64,000 nt of DNA from Chloranthus sessilifolius (GCA_021018995.1 CM037589.1:62957068-63021067); one strand, 5' to 3'; shown: positions 1-12,250, numbered from the stretch's first letter. The notes: generated by a model not told the origin, from the letters alone. Program-made: numbers and translations.

Positions 1-1560
1 ATAAGGCCGGTGCTGAAAATAGGGCCGCTGATGCACTTAGTTGGCGAGTGGTGACTTTGCGCACAATGAGCACCGAGGTCGTCGGGTTTGAAAGGTTAAA
101 GAATGAGTACCCCGAGTGCCCAGATTTTTAAGGTTAGTGCTGCTCTCCTTAGTAACTTGACCGACACACTCTTGTACACCATCCGAGGATGGTACTTGTT
201 AAAGGCAATCATGCCTTTGCATCTCTCGCACTTCATTCGTGACTTTCTCATTTAGGAGTTACATCTTTGGAGGATGGCGGGACATTTGGCGTAATAAAGC
301 TATTCTTTTCGTAGAGGATAGGTTCTTTTGGCCTAGCTTAATGAGAGATGTCGCCCAGGTCGTTAAGCATTGTCGTACTTGCCAAGTGTCAAAACAGACC
401 AAAGAAAATACCGGCTTGTACACCCCGTTACCCGTGCCACACACACCATGGCAAGACCTCTCTATGGATTTCGTGCTTAGACTTCCTAAGACCCCTAGGA
501 AGCACGACTCCATCTATGTCGTAGTGGACCGATTTTCCAAAATGGCCCACTTCATTCCTTGTTCCAAAACCTCCGACGCATCTCATATTGCTAAATTATT
601 TTTCGTGGAAGTAGTGTGTCTTCATGGGTTGCCCAAAATCATTGTGTCTGATAGGGATGTTAAATTTACGAGTTATTTTTGGAAGACCCTTTGGCACATG
701 ATGGGCGCATTGCTCCAATTCTCTATAGCTTACCACCCTCAAACGGATGGCCAAACCAAAAACACCAATAGGAGCCTTGGGAATCTCCTTCATAGTCTTG
801 TCGGTGATCATGTTAAGACCTGGGATACCATCTTACCCACAACTGAGTTTGCATATAATAATTCTGTCAATAGGTCCATAGGCATGAGTCCTTTTGAGGT
901 AGTACATGGTCATAGGCCTAGGACCCCATTAAATTTGATCCCCATGCCTCCATCCCAAAGAGTGTCAGAGTCTGCCGATGTATTTACACAACATATTCAT
1001 AGCTTGCATGCCGAAATTAAACAGAAAATTAATTCAAGCAATAGTCAATATAAATTATCTGCATATGCTCACAGGTGTTCTAAAGAATTTCACATGGGTG
1101 ATTATGTGATGGTCCAGGTTAGGCCTAAGCGGTTCCCATCGGGATCCGCAAAGAAGCTCCAACCTCGAGGCGCTGGGCCTGTTAGAATTTTGGCTAAGAG
1201 TGGTCCTAATGCATATGTGCTTGAGCTTCCTCCAGGTACGGGGGTTAGTTCAACGTTCAATGTGGAAGACTTGGTTCCTTACTTGGGTTTCACCCCACCT
1301 CCTGAAACCCACTCCAGCCACCTCCTAACCCCAGCCCCAATCCAACCTTGCAACCTATACCTCTTCCTTCCCCAAGCAGACAGAGAACAGATAAGATAGA
1401 GGATATAATCAATGATCATATCGTCTCTACACATGACGGAGAATTCCAGAAATACTTGGTTAAATGGGTCGACAAACCAGAGTTCGAAAACACTTGGGTC
1501 CATGAGAATGAAGTTCGCTTGAACCCCGACCTCCTAGACATCTACCACGAGCGCGTTTCA
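1..1560 (+). pseudogene. Degraded gypsy pol: RNase H end, integrase, chromodomain
   Basis: Bases 1-125 read as the RNase H/integrase linker (ADALSWRV, then STEVVGFERLK). Frameshifts and stops follow between about 128 and 290. From 239 a long frame carries the integrase core. It has the zinc-finger half HCRTCQ, the first catalytic Asp in SMDFVLRLP, the second in IVSDRDVKF, and the HPQTDGQT block preceding the catalytic region. It then runs into the GPVRIL/VLELP C-terminal barrel. A frameshift near 1390 leads to a second frame with IEDIIND, YLVKWVDKPE and NPDLLDIYHER, which is a chromodomain-type tail that would target histone marks. The 239 frame opens on GTG and is not a real start; the true polyprotein start is outside the window. 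I see no evidence of function. Confidence 0.85.
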
Positions 1561-1711
1561 TCGGTGATGAAACCTTTTTGGTCCAGGGGAATTGACGGGA
1601 ATGCCACATACATGGACATTGGATTCGGACCACATCGTTTCTATCGGCGTCGGAAGAAGCGTAGAGGAAGCCCAAGTACAGCGAGGAGAACAACGCCACA
1701 AGGAATCCTCG

Positions 1712-1852
1712 CGCGAGCGAGCACTTAAAGTCGCTCGAGCGACGATAATCCTCGCGCACGCAAGCACGACGACGATTTCAGACGCGCGAGCAATCACTTA
1801 AACTCGCTCGAGCGAGCCCTGGCGCGGGCGATGAAAATTATCGCTCGAGCGA
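1712..1852. repeat. Palindromic CGCTCGAGCG cluster in LTR U3
   Basis: The 10-base palindrome CGCTCGAGCG occurs three times (near 1731, 1804 and 1840), with further CGCGCGAGC-type partial copies between. It occupies the same LTR position as unrelated repeats in the sister LTRs at 44260-44372 and 56148-56335. Confidence 0.8.
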
Positions 1853-1940
1853 GCTACGGCACGAAATTTTATGCGAAAACTTTATTTTTGCGTTTTATTA
1901 GTATTAGAACTCTTTATTTCGAACTTAATTATTGGTAGCC

Positions 1941-1950
1941 TATATATAAA
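1941..1950 (+). promoter_or_regulatory. Putative LTR TATA box
   Basis: TATATATAAA lies upstream of the conserved GGCTTGTAAA block. It is in the same context as TATATAAA at 44464-44471 and 48071-48078 and TATATAAG at 56437-56444. Position and conservation across four LTR copies suggest the Pol II TATA element; this is inferred only. Confidence 0.5.
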
Positions 1951-2534
1951 GGCTTGTAAAAACTTTTAATTAGTTGATTGATTATTAAATGCTTTTATGC
2001 TTGAGTAATCTTTGCTTGAGATGGGTTTGGTGTGAGACCAAGGGAGTGATTCCCATATATCTTCTGATTTATTGTCTTCAACTTGCGTGATCTCTTATAT
2101 TTGCTATCTTTCGATCTGTGTTTGTTTCTCTAAACCATAGCCTAATTGTTTCCTTTCAAATCCAAAACCCTAAACCACACAAAGCCAATACCCCTTCCAA
2201 AACCACAAACCAATCTAAAGTCATAAGCTTTTACAAACCCTAATTCCTTTTTACAACCCGATTTGGAATCTATGAATCTACATCGGACTGAAGACGAGCG
2301 CCTAAGCCTAGAAAAGAGCTAGAGTTCTATCTCTAGGCCGATCTTGCCTCGACTCGAAAAGTATTTGCGCATCGGACTGGACCCTATCTGAATCTCGTGT
2401 GATCTACCAACCTGAATTCTCTGAACCCTAAGGTATTTAAGATAGTTTTGAGATTAAGCTTGATTTAATTTTATTTAATTTCGGTAAAATCTGCATAAAC
2501 ATCATATTCCGCATTTTAGGGTCGTTCTGTGTCA

Positions 2535-4257
2535 CCTTGTTTTCTATTTTAATGTCCTTGTAATCCATGATTTAATGATCTAAGTATATATTTTGTTAAT
2601 GTATTGGGAAGAGGGCTAAGCTAATCAACTTAACCCTAATTTTCTTCTTCTCTTAACCCTAACCCTAATTTCATCACCCTCAAATTAACTCTTTACAATT
2701 TACAACTTCACATCACCAATCATATGTCTTTACATCTGGAAGGCAAAGTTGCGTTTAACGTCAGCATGCAACTTGTAGCCAAGATAGCACCATAACTACA
2801 AAGGACTGAGTGTGTGGAGAAGGCAGCATTTATAAATACTTATTTAGTTGGTTCTTATGCTCTTAGTATTTCTATGCTCTTAATGTCTTGTAATTGTAGA
2901 CTCTTGTTGTTTATGGTTTACTAATTAAAGCTTGTAAGTTGCAATCTTTTTCAAATCCCCGAATCATGTATTCATATTTAATGTCAAACCTTCACATAGT
3001 AGTCTTCACTCACTCAAAAAGAAACAGAACTAGTAGTAAGTACTAATTAGTATGCATACATACAGAACATTTGCAAACCACTAATGCTCCCAAGTCTTGG
3101 ACAATTACATATTGCTCAAACATTAAAAGGCTATAGCAGCACAAAATGGCAATGCTTTGATCAACTCACCAATTATGGGATAATGCTCGGAGTCCCTGTT
3201 AATAATAGTGAGTCACCCATTACACCACCGTCATCAGCTAAATATGTATTTGCTTACTTTTACCTTGACCATAAGCATCTTCCTCTTCACCATCACCTCT
3301 ACTATAGTATTGTCATTAAAAAAAATTCCCATTTTCCTTGAATAATCTTCAGTGGATGGGGCATATAAACAAGAAAAAAAAAGGTTTAAAGCATATAATA
3401 TTATAGGCCACCATATCTTATTGACCACTACAATACATGTCAATTTCTTGGATGGAAAGCTACGCGTTGATGAAGTTGTTACAGCCCTGAAGCTAAACGA
3501 TGATCCATTCTCCAGCTAAACTTGTGGGCAAATCATTGATGTCCTCTCCACACTTATTTTCTTTTATTCCTTTTTTTTACCATATTGTATGACACTTTTA
3601 TAAATAAAATAGATAGTTCCCACTCGTTTGGGAAAAAAAATCATTGAAATAGTTGTTTCCATTTGTTCAGCATATAACATTTTTCCTTGCTCCTTATCTT
3701 CTCTGCAGACTTCATGGTGACTCTTACAACCAGTTCAACCAGATCGGATCCAATCAGATTAGGTCAGGGTCGACCTATCCAATGGTATTGGATACCCCTC
3801 TAAAACCCTAAAGGCACGTTTAATTGCAGGTAACACAAGGGCACGTTTTAACCCTCGTGTAACGGCGAGGGCATACGAGGCTCCACCCTCGTATGCAAAA
3901 ACGAGTGAGCGTAACCTAAAATATGTTAAAGCACTTTTTATGAGAGACAAATAAAACAACATTCAGGTCAACGCTACCGCTATAACAGACAAAATGCGCT
4001 TACAAAGGCAATCAAACATGCCCTAAATAACACCCTACCTGTGGTTTGCCTTGATGTCTAATGACAACCCCCCCCCCCCTCCCCCTCTTCCCATCCCCTC
4101 CAAAAATAATAATAAATAAATAAATAATAAAGAAATATAAAATGTGGTTGATAGGAAGAGCGAGAAACAAGATTAACATGAGGCAAAATCTGTTAGCCTA
4201 ATTACTAGTAAGTTACAATAATGTTTTTATCATAAGAAAATAACGCAATTCTAGTGC
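2535..4257. other. Non-coding interval, probable HEN2 intron 4
   Basis: I see no coding exon here on either strand. I looked on the minus strand for the next expected HEN2 exon after MIDEQ and did not find it, so it should lie beyond base 1. The interval is AT-rich, with a homopolymer C run at about 4069-4080 and short A/T-rich tracts. An unclassified block at about 3735-3960 repeats forms of CTCGTATGCAAAAACGAG-like sequence and may be an old element. Confidence 0.5.
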
Positions 4258-4258
4258 A

Positions 4259-4497
4259 ACTTTCAACAATTAACATAAGTAAAATCACTTTCCGGCAGGA
4301 ATTAGATGAATGATAAAAGGAACAAAGATATTTAACCATAAATGCACCTGTTCATCAATCACTATCATGCAGCGATTTTCACAATCAACATAAGAAAAAT
4401 CGCCTTATGGCAAGAATATGAGGAATGGTTAAAGGAACAAAAGAACAAATATATTTAATGAAATGAACCTGTTCATCAATCATTATAATGCAAATGC
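4259..4497. repeat. Tandem duplication covering the end of HEN2 exon 4 and its intron start
   Basis: Two diverged units of about 117 bp lie head to tail (about 4259-4374 and 4375-4497). Each contains the complement of ATTGATGAACAG followed by a GT splice donor and about 90 bp of intron. In the minus-strand gene the second unit is the genuine exon 4 end (donor at 4468-4467). The first is a downstream copy with its own donor at 4347-4346 but no obvious acceptor before it. Confidence 0.75.
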
Positions 4498-7400
4498 CAC
4501 GTTCATCTTTCCCACGCCGCCCAGCTCTGCCGCTCATCTGGTAATAATATACATAAACAAAAAAGAACTCAATGATGGAAAAAAAGATGAAAGAATATAT
4601 AAATTAGCTAAACTACCATGAAATCTTCACTAACCTGGATATATTCTCCAGATCCAATGTAACGATGACTATCACCATCCCATTTCTTAACAGAGGTGAA
4701 AACAACAGTTTTTGCTGGCATGTTTAAACCCATAGCAAACTGTTGCACAGGTGACACCCAGAAAACAAAGTTGAAGATGAAATTTAATATTTAAAATAAC
4801 ATGCACTAAAGACTAGTGCTGGTTAAAAAAAAAATTATAACCATATCTACATATTAAAAAGTAATGATCTTACCGTTTCCGTAGCAAAAAGGGCCTTTAC
4901 CAGGCCTTCTTGGAAGAGAAGTTCCACTAGTTCCTTAATTATTGGAAGAAGACCAGAGTGATGCACAGCAATTCCTCGTTGAAGAAGAGGCAACATTAGT
5001 TCAATAGCAGGTAAATTCCGGTCCTCTTCATTCAAACATAGTACTGCATTTCGGAAAACTTGTTCCACGTCATCCCTCTCCTCTTTGGCATTAAAGTCAA
5101 GCTTTGACATGGACATAGCATGTTGTTCGCACTCTCTTCTACTGAAGCTGAAAATGATAACTGGTTGAAATTTCCGTTCCATGATCATCTGAGATATGAG
5201 AAATGTTTCCAACTCAATAACTGAATAAAAAGTCATATAAACCAAATAGTTATAGTTATGGCAGTAACATACTCATATAAATGGAGATTTGCTATCAAAG
5301 GAAAAACAATAGCATGTAGATAAATATTATAGTGTACTATCTAACTCTTTTCTCATCAGAAAAAAATTAATATATATAAACAATCAAAAGTAGGTATATG
5401 AAAAAGGAGGAAAAATACACCAGCCAATACATGAATCAGGAAAAGGCTAAACTAAGGTAAAACTTTCCATGCAAGAATACTAAAACATAGCATGCTTGAA
5501 AACATATGCTACTTCCAAACTGAAAACGTAGTTGATCAGAGGAAAAGCATAAAAAAAAAAAATAGAATAACTGACAACTAAAAATCCATCTCTCCACAAT
5601 TTAATAAAATTTATTTCCAAACAAAACAATTTTCAATTAACAGAGGAATGTGAGAATGTCAATACCTTGCAATTCTTCCTCATCAAATACAGTCACACTT
5701 CTCTAAAAATTGCATTATATGCTCTTTAGCAATGGCACGTGACAAAAAGATCCCTAAGTAGTAGAATTGCACTAATTCAAATTTGATAGTAACGTCATAA
5801 CCGGAAATACCAATAATCATTATCATTTTGGGCTAGGAATCTTGTAATTGTCAACTCTTAATGATTGGAAACAATAATTAATCACTTTGGCATAGCTAAA
5901 GGAAGAAATCCATCCCTTCGAGATAAAACTCACAATGCCTACTAATGCAAAACAATAGATATTAATGTACCAAATTAGACCTATAACAAAACAACAAAAA
6001 CGTAACCCAAACAATCAATGCAATCAGATCCTAAGACTATATATGAAAGCGTTAAAGACCACCATTTCCATAGTGTGTGCCCACCAATAAAAAAAAGCTC
6101 GGTCTAAACATAAAGGCCCTACCATGTAAGGACTGGATTAGCAGCAGGGGAAAGGGCCCTTATAGGGTATGGGAAAGGAAACTCTGGGACTCGGCTCTGA
6201 TGGCTGCAATGTGGGTTATCTGGTTAGAAAGGAATGATAGAATTTTCCGGAGTATGAGGAGGGAGGTGCAGCAGGTGATGCAAAATGTTTCCTTTTCATA
6301 GTGGAATGCGATGGGGCTGAGGGAGCCGTTGGTCAATACTTGGCTCCAACAAGTGAGAGAGTGTTGGGATGAGTTGATCTCGAGGTTTTGGTCTGTGGTG
6401 AGCTGTTTGGTTCCATACTGAATAGTGATGCTGCTATCCTGAGGGCAGTGGCCCAGCACTTGGGATTCTTTTGGTGTCTCTAATTTGTTTTGTATTTGTG
6501 TTTACTTGGGTTTTTGTACTGTTTAGTTTTTTCCTGCGCTGTCGGTATGTACCCTTTTTCTCTTTAATTTTAACAAAGTGCTTTCTTACACTTAGACATC
6601 ACACTGGCACAGATGGCGCCAAAGAAATGCATACATGATTACGCGGTCTTATTGTAGGACAAAGAATTCTACGGCCGCTTATTAAGATAAGAAAATAAGC
6701 CCACGACTTTAATAACCACATTTGGGTTGATTGAGTAGCATGCAATTATAACATGGGACAAAATATTACGTCCAATTTCAATCGATCTGAAACAGAGATT
6801 AATGGATAGATTGAGATACTGATTATTGATCCAAAAAAAATTTCCTAGATCTGGGAAACAAATGAGAAAATTAATAATAATAATAACATATACCTTCACA
6901 ATCTTGTAAATATCAGAACCACCACCAGAGGCATTCCCACCCCTTGCAATCCTCCCACTAGCTTTGCCATTCCCACTCCTATTGCCATCCCCCTGTTTCT
7001 TCTGCTTTGCAAATGTCTCCTGTAACTTGACAAAATTATCATCTCTGAACAGCTCGTTCTCGTCCACAACAAGATACAAACCGGCACCCCCCATAGGGAA
7101 CACATAATGCTGCAGCGGCGTAGGCCTAAAATCGGTATAAACAACATGACAAGGCTGTTTATGCAAATTACAAATCCACTCGGCAAACTCTGTGGCATTC
7201 GACATGGTGGCTGAAAGAAACACCATTTTAATGGCTGTGGGCAAAAATATTATGCTCTCTTCCCAAACGACCCCCCTTTCCCGATCCTTCATGTAATGGA
7301 TCTCGTCAAATATAACCCAAGCGACTTCTTTTAGAACTTCAGATCCCCTGTAAAGCATTCCTCTTAGAATCTCGGTAGTCATGACTAAACAACTGGCATT

Positions 7401-7886
7401 GGGAGATAAAGTGACATCACCGGTCATTAATCCGACGTCTGAGAATTCTTGGCTCAGTTCTCGATACTTTTGATTGCTAAGCGCTTTCAACGGAGATGTG
7501 TATATGACGCGCTGCTTGTCTCGAAACGACATTGCTATAGCGTATTCAGCTACTGCAGTTTTCCCAGCTGAAGTGTGAGCTGAAACCAAAACAGACTCGT
7601 TTCGTTCGAGGCACGCGATGGAGATCCTCTGGAATGGATCCAGATCGAACGGATACGATTTTGCCATGTCCCCATTGTAGACAGGGTTGGTTAGTGTTCC
7701 ATGGGAAGATTCGTCTTTAGAAGACGTGTAATCAGTGGGTACTGCAACCTCATGGACGCATGTGCGAGCGAGGTTCCTCTTTTTAGAGGCAGATTCGGGC
7801 TTCAGCGTTTCATCGGGCCTCGTTTGGGATTTGTTCGCGGCTTCTTCTATCGTTTTCCGCTTCCCAAGTGATGCAGATTCTTCCAT
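4469..7886 (-). CDS. HEN2: HEN2, nuclear DExH-box RNA helicase, exons 1-4 (partial gene)
   Basis: Four minus-strand coding exons are readable: 7886-6894, 5188-4874, 4739-4635 and 4537-4469. All are phase 0 with GT-AG borders and give 494 residues of a family about 990 long. Exon 1 starts at the ATG at 7886 ([11 protein letters not shown]) and carries the Walker A motif (TSAGKT, residues 105-110), DEIH (194-197) and SAT (225-227). Exon 2 begins the second RecA domain ([12 protein letters not shown]), exon 3 has [13 protein letters not shown] and exon 4 has MSGRAGRRG (motif VI). The [13 protein letters not shown] N-terminus fits HEN2 better than its paralogue MTR4. In Arabidopsis HEN2 is the nucleoplasmic helicase of the exosome-linked NEXT-like complex that degrades non-coding and misprocessed RNA. 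The arch and C-terminal helical exons lie to the left, outside the window. Intron 1 (6893-5189) contains a LINE tail, and intron 4 appears to contain gypsy element 1. No coding damage is seen. Confidence 0.9.
5189..6893 (-). other. HEN2: HEN2 intron 1
   Basis: This 1.7-kb GT-AG intron (donor at 6893-6892, acceptor AG at 5190-5189) separates IYKIVK from MIMERKF. About 0.5 kb of it is a LINE 3' end in the opposite orientation (about 6090-6600). The remainder is AT-rich with no other recognisable feature. Confidence 0.8.
6090..6600 (+). mobile_element. 5'-truncated L1-type LINE tail in HEN2 intron 1
   Basis: The plus strand reads as the C-terminal end of a plant LINE ORF2. [21 protein letters not shown] is the usual end of the zf-RVT region, followed by a 3' UTR rich in T (TTTTGTATTTGTG, TTTTTCTCTTTAATTTT). 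The homologous end of the LINE at 60780-60940 reads FWRATLFAVLRCLWCERNCRNF. Only the last ~100 codons and the UTR are present, as expected from 5'-truncated target-primed insertion. It is antisense to HEN2. Confidence 0.75.
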
Positions 7887-8270
7887 TCTTTTCCCTGCCG
7901 TTTATTCTATTTTTAATCAAAGAAGGTGAAACAATAAATAAATAAAAATATGGAATTTTTTTTTTTTTTTTTAAGTTGAGTAAAAGGAAACAAATAATAT
8001 ATATATGAGTCCCGGAGACAAAAGGGAGTTTGCTTACCTGAAATGAGAGAAAGAAATGGAAGGGAGCTTAGTTCGAGAGCTGATGATTTTGGAGTTGGAG
8101 TTTGGGTTTCGAGAACCCTAATCTTCTGATACAGAAAATAAAATAAACACAAATGTAAAGTTGTGAAGGCGCGCGCGGTCTCCAGTGGTGGCGCGAAAAT
8201 GACCTGATCGCGTCCCAAACTTTTCTCGAAGAGTTTGGATTTTGCGTGTGACCCGTGTACAAGTGCCAGT
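7887..8270 (-). promoter_or_regulatory. HEN2: HEN2 5' leader with a possible leader intron
   Basis: On the minus strand, CATTTCAG followed by GTAAGC at about 8036 is a good splice donor. A possible acceptor (AAAAATAG) lies near 7905, just before the start codon, so the 5' UTR probably contains a short intron. It holds a long T run (about 7950-7970 on the plus strand). The start codon choice rests on the family N-terminus and on no upstream extension. No clear TATA box was identified. Confidence 0.35.
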
Positions 8271-8940
8271 GGTCGGGCACCTATTATTAGGTGTCCAGGT
8301 GTATCCTTGGGCCTCGTTCGGGACCTTCAGACTTCAGTGCGGAAACGGCCTTAGAATCTCGAAGAGTTGGGATAATTGGAAGCAGCCTTAGAGTCCCAGA
8401 CAGCAATGTAATTAACTTTAAGATCTATCGTGAGTAAGATTGGAATAAAAACAATCTCTATTAAAATGATTTTTGCCCATAAAAAAATTGTCTATACTTA
8501 TAATTAAACAGGTGAAAATAAGCGTGCCCATTGATTAATTTCCTTTACATGCTATACCATTACTCCAAAACGTGTTTTGCATTTTGTTGGCTAAGAAGAC
8601 TTGTTTGTTTGGACTTTGACCAATGCGTTTTTAGCAATTTATCTATTACAATTACGAAAACTTGCATACGGCCGACGGATATTTGATGGGCGACAGGTTT
8701 CACCGGTGTAACTGGCACTCTGAGCTGATGAGGTGATACGATGGTTTAACTTCATATTCAATTTTGGGAGTTAGAAGACCAATCCGAATGCCTTGTCTCT
8801 TTGATCCATCAAACGCCCGCTCACGACCAATGTCACAATTATAATTGTGAAATGCGTTTCAAAAAAGCCATCAAGCGTACTCATAAGCTTTTAAATGTAA
8901 TTATTACACGTCAACTCTTGAAGCACAGTGTTGAGGTTAT
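8271..8940. other. Intergenic sequence upstream of HEN2
   Basis: AT-rich, with no coding pattern on either strand. It presumably contains the HEN2 promoter, but I cannot point to specific elements. The MULE terminal repeat begins at its right edge. Confidence 0.4.
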
Positions 8941-9040
8941 TTGCAATTTGTACTTTCAATCTTATAAATTTGTGTATTTGCATAAACGGTCATGTAATTT
9001 TAATCTTTGCATAACAGGCCAGCTCTAAGCCAAATCAATT
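8941..9040. repeat. MULE left terminal inverted repeat
   Basis: Starts near TTGCAATTTGTACTTTC and ends near AAGCCAAATC. It matches the reverse complement of 17420-17518 over about 95 bp with scattered mismatches. A short open frame at 8801-9028 is only a shadow of this TIR. Confidence 0.8.
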
Positions 9041-9242
9041 CCATATTTCCCTTATATATATATATGCTTATTTGCCTTTTTTATCACTTTTTCTTAAATT
9101 ACGATTTCGAGATTTAACTACAATTGGTATAGCTCAGTGAACTACAACTGACTAGGTAAGATATCGACTATATTTTTTTCATGAGATATTGATTTCATAT
9201 TTTTTTTAACATATAGTTGGTAGCTCAGTATCGATTCCTAAA

Positions 9243-9438
9243 ATATCAATCACTATCTTAGGATATCGGCCGCTATTCTAAGATAGCGTCCGCTATTTTA
9301 AGATAGTGCCCACTACTTTAAGATAGCGTCCGCTACCTTATGATATCAGCCGCTATCTTAGGATATCGGTCGCTACTTTAAGATAGCGTCCGCTACCTTA
9401 AGATGTCAGCCGCTATCATATGATACCGGGATGCCGAC
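9243..9438. repeat. MULE array 1: nine 20-bp units
   Basis: Nine consecutive 20-bp units plus a partial one, consensus close to ATAGCGTCCGCTATCTTAAG. The unit is quasi-palindromic (ATAGCG...CGCTAT, and CTTAAG at the joins). The array lies between the left TIR and the transposase start. Register is kept across the whole array. Confidence 0.9.
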
Positions 9439-9508
9439 ATTTATACCGCTAAGTCAAGTATGACCTTTTTAATCAACCAATTTTTATTTTGTAAATATAT
9501 AGGTTGAA

Positions 9509-12250
9509 ATGGATGTTCTTCTTCTTTGTCATTTTGACTTCGTTCGTGTGGGAGATAATACTTACAACGAAGGACATCGGAGGATTGTCACTGTCACAGA
9601 GAACATATCATTTAATGAGTTTATGCAGAAAATGTAGAAGGTCAGTAGGACCTGGCCGGAAGAGCATTCTATGACACTAACGGTTTCATTACGCATAGGG
9701 AATGAGCTTGTGTTTATCGAATTGTCTGACTTCGGTGATCTTATAAACTTATTCAGAGCATGTCGTATTAGTAATGGTGTGATAAATATTTATATAAAAA
9801 AATCATTAGTTACTACCGTATCAGAAATTTTACCGTATTTAGAAGCATTTCAATCGTTTTCAGAAACAAACGAAGATCATCAAGAATGTGAGGACACCGT
9901 CATATTAGTAGATGATTATAGTGTGGAATCAGAACATTTCATTGAAAATCAAGAAATACGATTTGAAGAGGAGAACATCGTTGCACCGATGATAGTCGAT
10001 GATGATAAAAATATAAATATAAGATTTCGCTCCTACCGTAGGCCTCTAGAGTAACCCTCTTCAGATATTTTAATGAGAGAAGACGATGAAGATCAAGGAT
10101 ATTGTCATCAAATAAATCCAATGCATGATACATCTCAGTTCAACTTCGAATCGGTAAATAATACATTTGTCTGAAATCAGTGGGAATTATTTTTAGTCGA
10201 TCTTAGTCCATATCAATGGCCTTCCGAATCAATAGCTTCAAAGCTAACGATAATTGAGTTTTCAACATAATAGCCTCTCGTACCTTAAACATTCCCACAT
10301 CGGCTAACCTCAATCCAAACAACTGCACCTCAACCAAACGTACATCGACAGACTCAATCCCAATCACGTAATAATCATCTAGTCGATGACGGTGATAGTG
10401 ATCCTGAAAATAATGAAGCACCGCCGTCGCCCACTTCGCGTGTTGATATTAATAGAGGAATTGATCAACCTCTGGTGAACGAAAACTATCAACTTAATGA
10501 CTCGGAAGGAGAGTTTGTGGATTAGGATGATGAAGAACTGTATAAAGGGGGACCAATTACCATTGGTCAGGAGTTTAAAAATAAGAAATCATTTCAGAAA
10601 GCTCTTAAAGAGTTTGCAATGACAAATAATTTCTAAATTAAACTAATAAAAATCAGTCTTTTTTGAGTTACGACGAGGTGTATTAAAGTAGGATGTGTTT
10701 GACAAATACATGCATCGAAATTGGTAGGTGTGGACACATTTGTTGTGAAAACTTTTTACCCGAAACATACGTGCAGAAGGCCAACTTTCGGAAGCGGATA
10801 TCGCCAATGTACGACATCGTGGATAGCTTTATTCGTGAGGGATAAACTATTAAAGGGCTTTGACGAGACTCCTCCTTCAATAATTTTTTATATTGAAAAA
10901 AAATGCGGTATAATAGGTTACTTGAAAGCATGGAGAGAAAAAGAAATGACGTTAAATAATATCAGAGGTAGCTGGAAGGAGCAATTTAAGATGTTACCGT
11001 CATATGTCGCCGAATTACAACGGGTCGATCAAGACGTATTGATCGAATTGTGTCTCAAGCCTTATAATGCATTTCAGAGATTCTTCGTGACATTCGGACT
11101 TTGCATTCGAAGTTTTCGTAATATTTTATGAAGAATAATTGTGATAGATGGAATCCATTTGCGGGGACGATACAAGAGAGTGTTGTTAATAGCTACGGGG
11201 ATAGACGAGAATAGACATTTATTCCCTATAGCGTTCAGCGTTGTACCAAAAGAAAATAAAAACCATTAGACATAATTCCTTGATCTATTAGGGAGATGTG
11301 TAATCGGAGACTTTGAAGAGCAGTTTATATTAATATCAGACAATCAAAAAGGTTTGATGGAAGCTGTGGAAAAAATTTTCCCTAACGTCTTTTATAGCTA
11401 TTGTATGTGACACCTAACTCTAAATCTATTTAATATATATAAGGATACAATCTGTAGACCGCTTTTCTGGGTTGCTTCCCGTGCATTTTCGAAAGTAAAA
11501 TTTAAAAGAATTTTACGAAAAATAGAAGACGATGCCCCCGGAATGTACAATATGGATTAAAGAAATTGTTGACTATTTCTGAGCGCGCGCTTATTTTTCA
11601 GGGAGGCGTTATGATATGTTGACAACTACTATAGCTGAAAACATTAATAGTATGTTAAATATAGCCAGGGAGGAACCGATCATGAGCATGCTAGAAACTA
11701 TTCACACAAAGGTAGCCAAATTTTATCTTCGTCGTCAGAAAGAAAAAAATAAAACAACACACATATTAACACCGATGGCCTAAGAGTATGTAACACGAAA
11801 TTTAGGATGGACCCGTCGAAAGAACATTATACCATATGATCGCGATACATTTCAAGTTAAACGTGGTGATTATACTAACAGTGTCGATCTAGATAAACAA
11901 ACATATACATATAGACGTTGGGTTATCCTTGGATTACCATGCTCACATGAGAACGCTGCATTATCACGCCAAAATAGATAAAAAGAGATCCTCCAATTTT
12001 GTGAGCACTGATTTATCAGTAACTTATTTAGGAAAATTTATAAATAACACTTTGTCCCGACCGTTGACAAGTGCCAATGAACTGCGCTAAGAGACGACAT
12101 TGAAATTTTACCTCCACACAAAATACGTCAAGCCGGTCGCCCAAAGAAAAGGAGAATAAGATCTAAAGGCAAAGTTCGACCACTACGATGTAAAAATTAT
12201 AATAAATACGGTCATAACCAACGCTCGTGTAAATTTGTTAGAATTTAAAA
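9509..12250 (+). pseudogene. MuDR-type transposase of the MULE, decayed
   Basis: The ATG at 9509 opens MDVLLLCHFDFVRVGDN, the usual N-terminal PB1-like region, followed by a long acidic linker (to about 10530). Next comes the MuDR DNA-binding region (ITIGQEFKNKKSFQKAL near 10560; HTCRRPTF near 10765). The MULE DDE core has DGIHLRGRYKRVLL (11150) and ILISDNQKGLMEAVEKIFP (11330). The C-terminal SWIM block reads LGLPCSHE near 11930 and the zinc knuckle YGHNQRSCKF near 12210. A transposase of this family cuts and pastes the element in the nucleus. About a dozen in-frame stops and some frameshifts are present. Tyr replaces a Cys in the zinc knuckle and in the SWIM CxC, so both metal sites are lost. 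Confidence 0.88.

Larger units (their letters stand above)
1..2534 (+). mobile_element. Ty3/gypsy chromovirus, 3' half (element 1)
   Basis: The window opens inside the pol region of a Ty3/gypsy retrotransposon that continues to the left. The visible order is end of RNase H (about 1-130), integrase (about 130-1350), chromodomain-like tail (about 1390-1560) and a 3' LTR (1593-2534). Integrase next to the LTR is the Ty3/gypsy gene order. The LTR resembles those at 44143-45021 and 56040-56750, so three members of one family lie in this window. Reading frames are broken by several stops and at least two frameshifts, so the copy is dead. It lies where the intron after HEN2 exon 4 would be, which suggests an insertion into that intron; no target duplication can be checked because the left end is outside. 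Confidence 0.9.
1593..2534 (+). repeat. 3' LTR of gypsy element 1
   Basis: The LTR starts TGACGGGAATGCC just after a purine-rich tract and ends GTGTCA. Its start, its middle motif GTGTGAGACCAAGGGAGTG near 2031 and its end closely match the LTR at 44143-45021. A TATA-like box lies at 1941-1950. Between the conserved start and TATA is a block of CGCTCGAGCG palindromes (about 1712-1852) that the related LTRs lack. About 942 bp. Confidence 0.85.

Noticed and set aside
3084-3500. Short open frames in HEN2 intron 4, including a plus-strand stretch near 3445 reading DGKLRVDEVVTALKLNDD
   Set aside because: The stretch looks protein-like but is under 30 codons, has no recognisable family and no supporting splice sites; not enough to call a gene.
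6669-6893. Extension of HEN2 exon 1 as a 405-residue single-exon protein
   Set aside because: The family sequence continues from IYKIVK to MIMERKF at 5188, with a good GT donor at 6893; the extra 74 residues are intron read-through.
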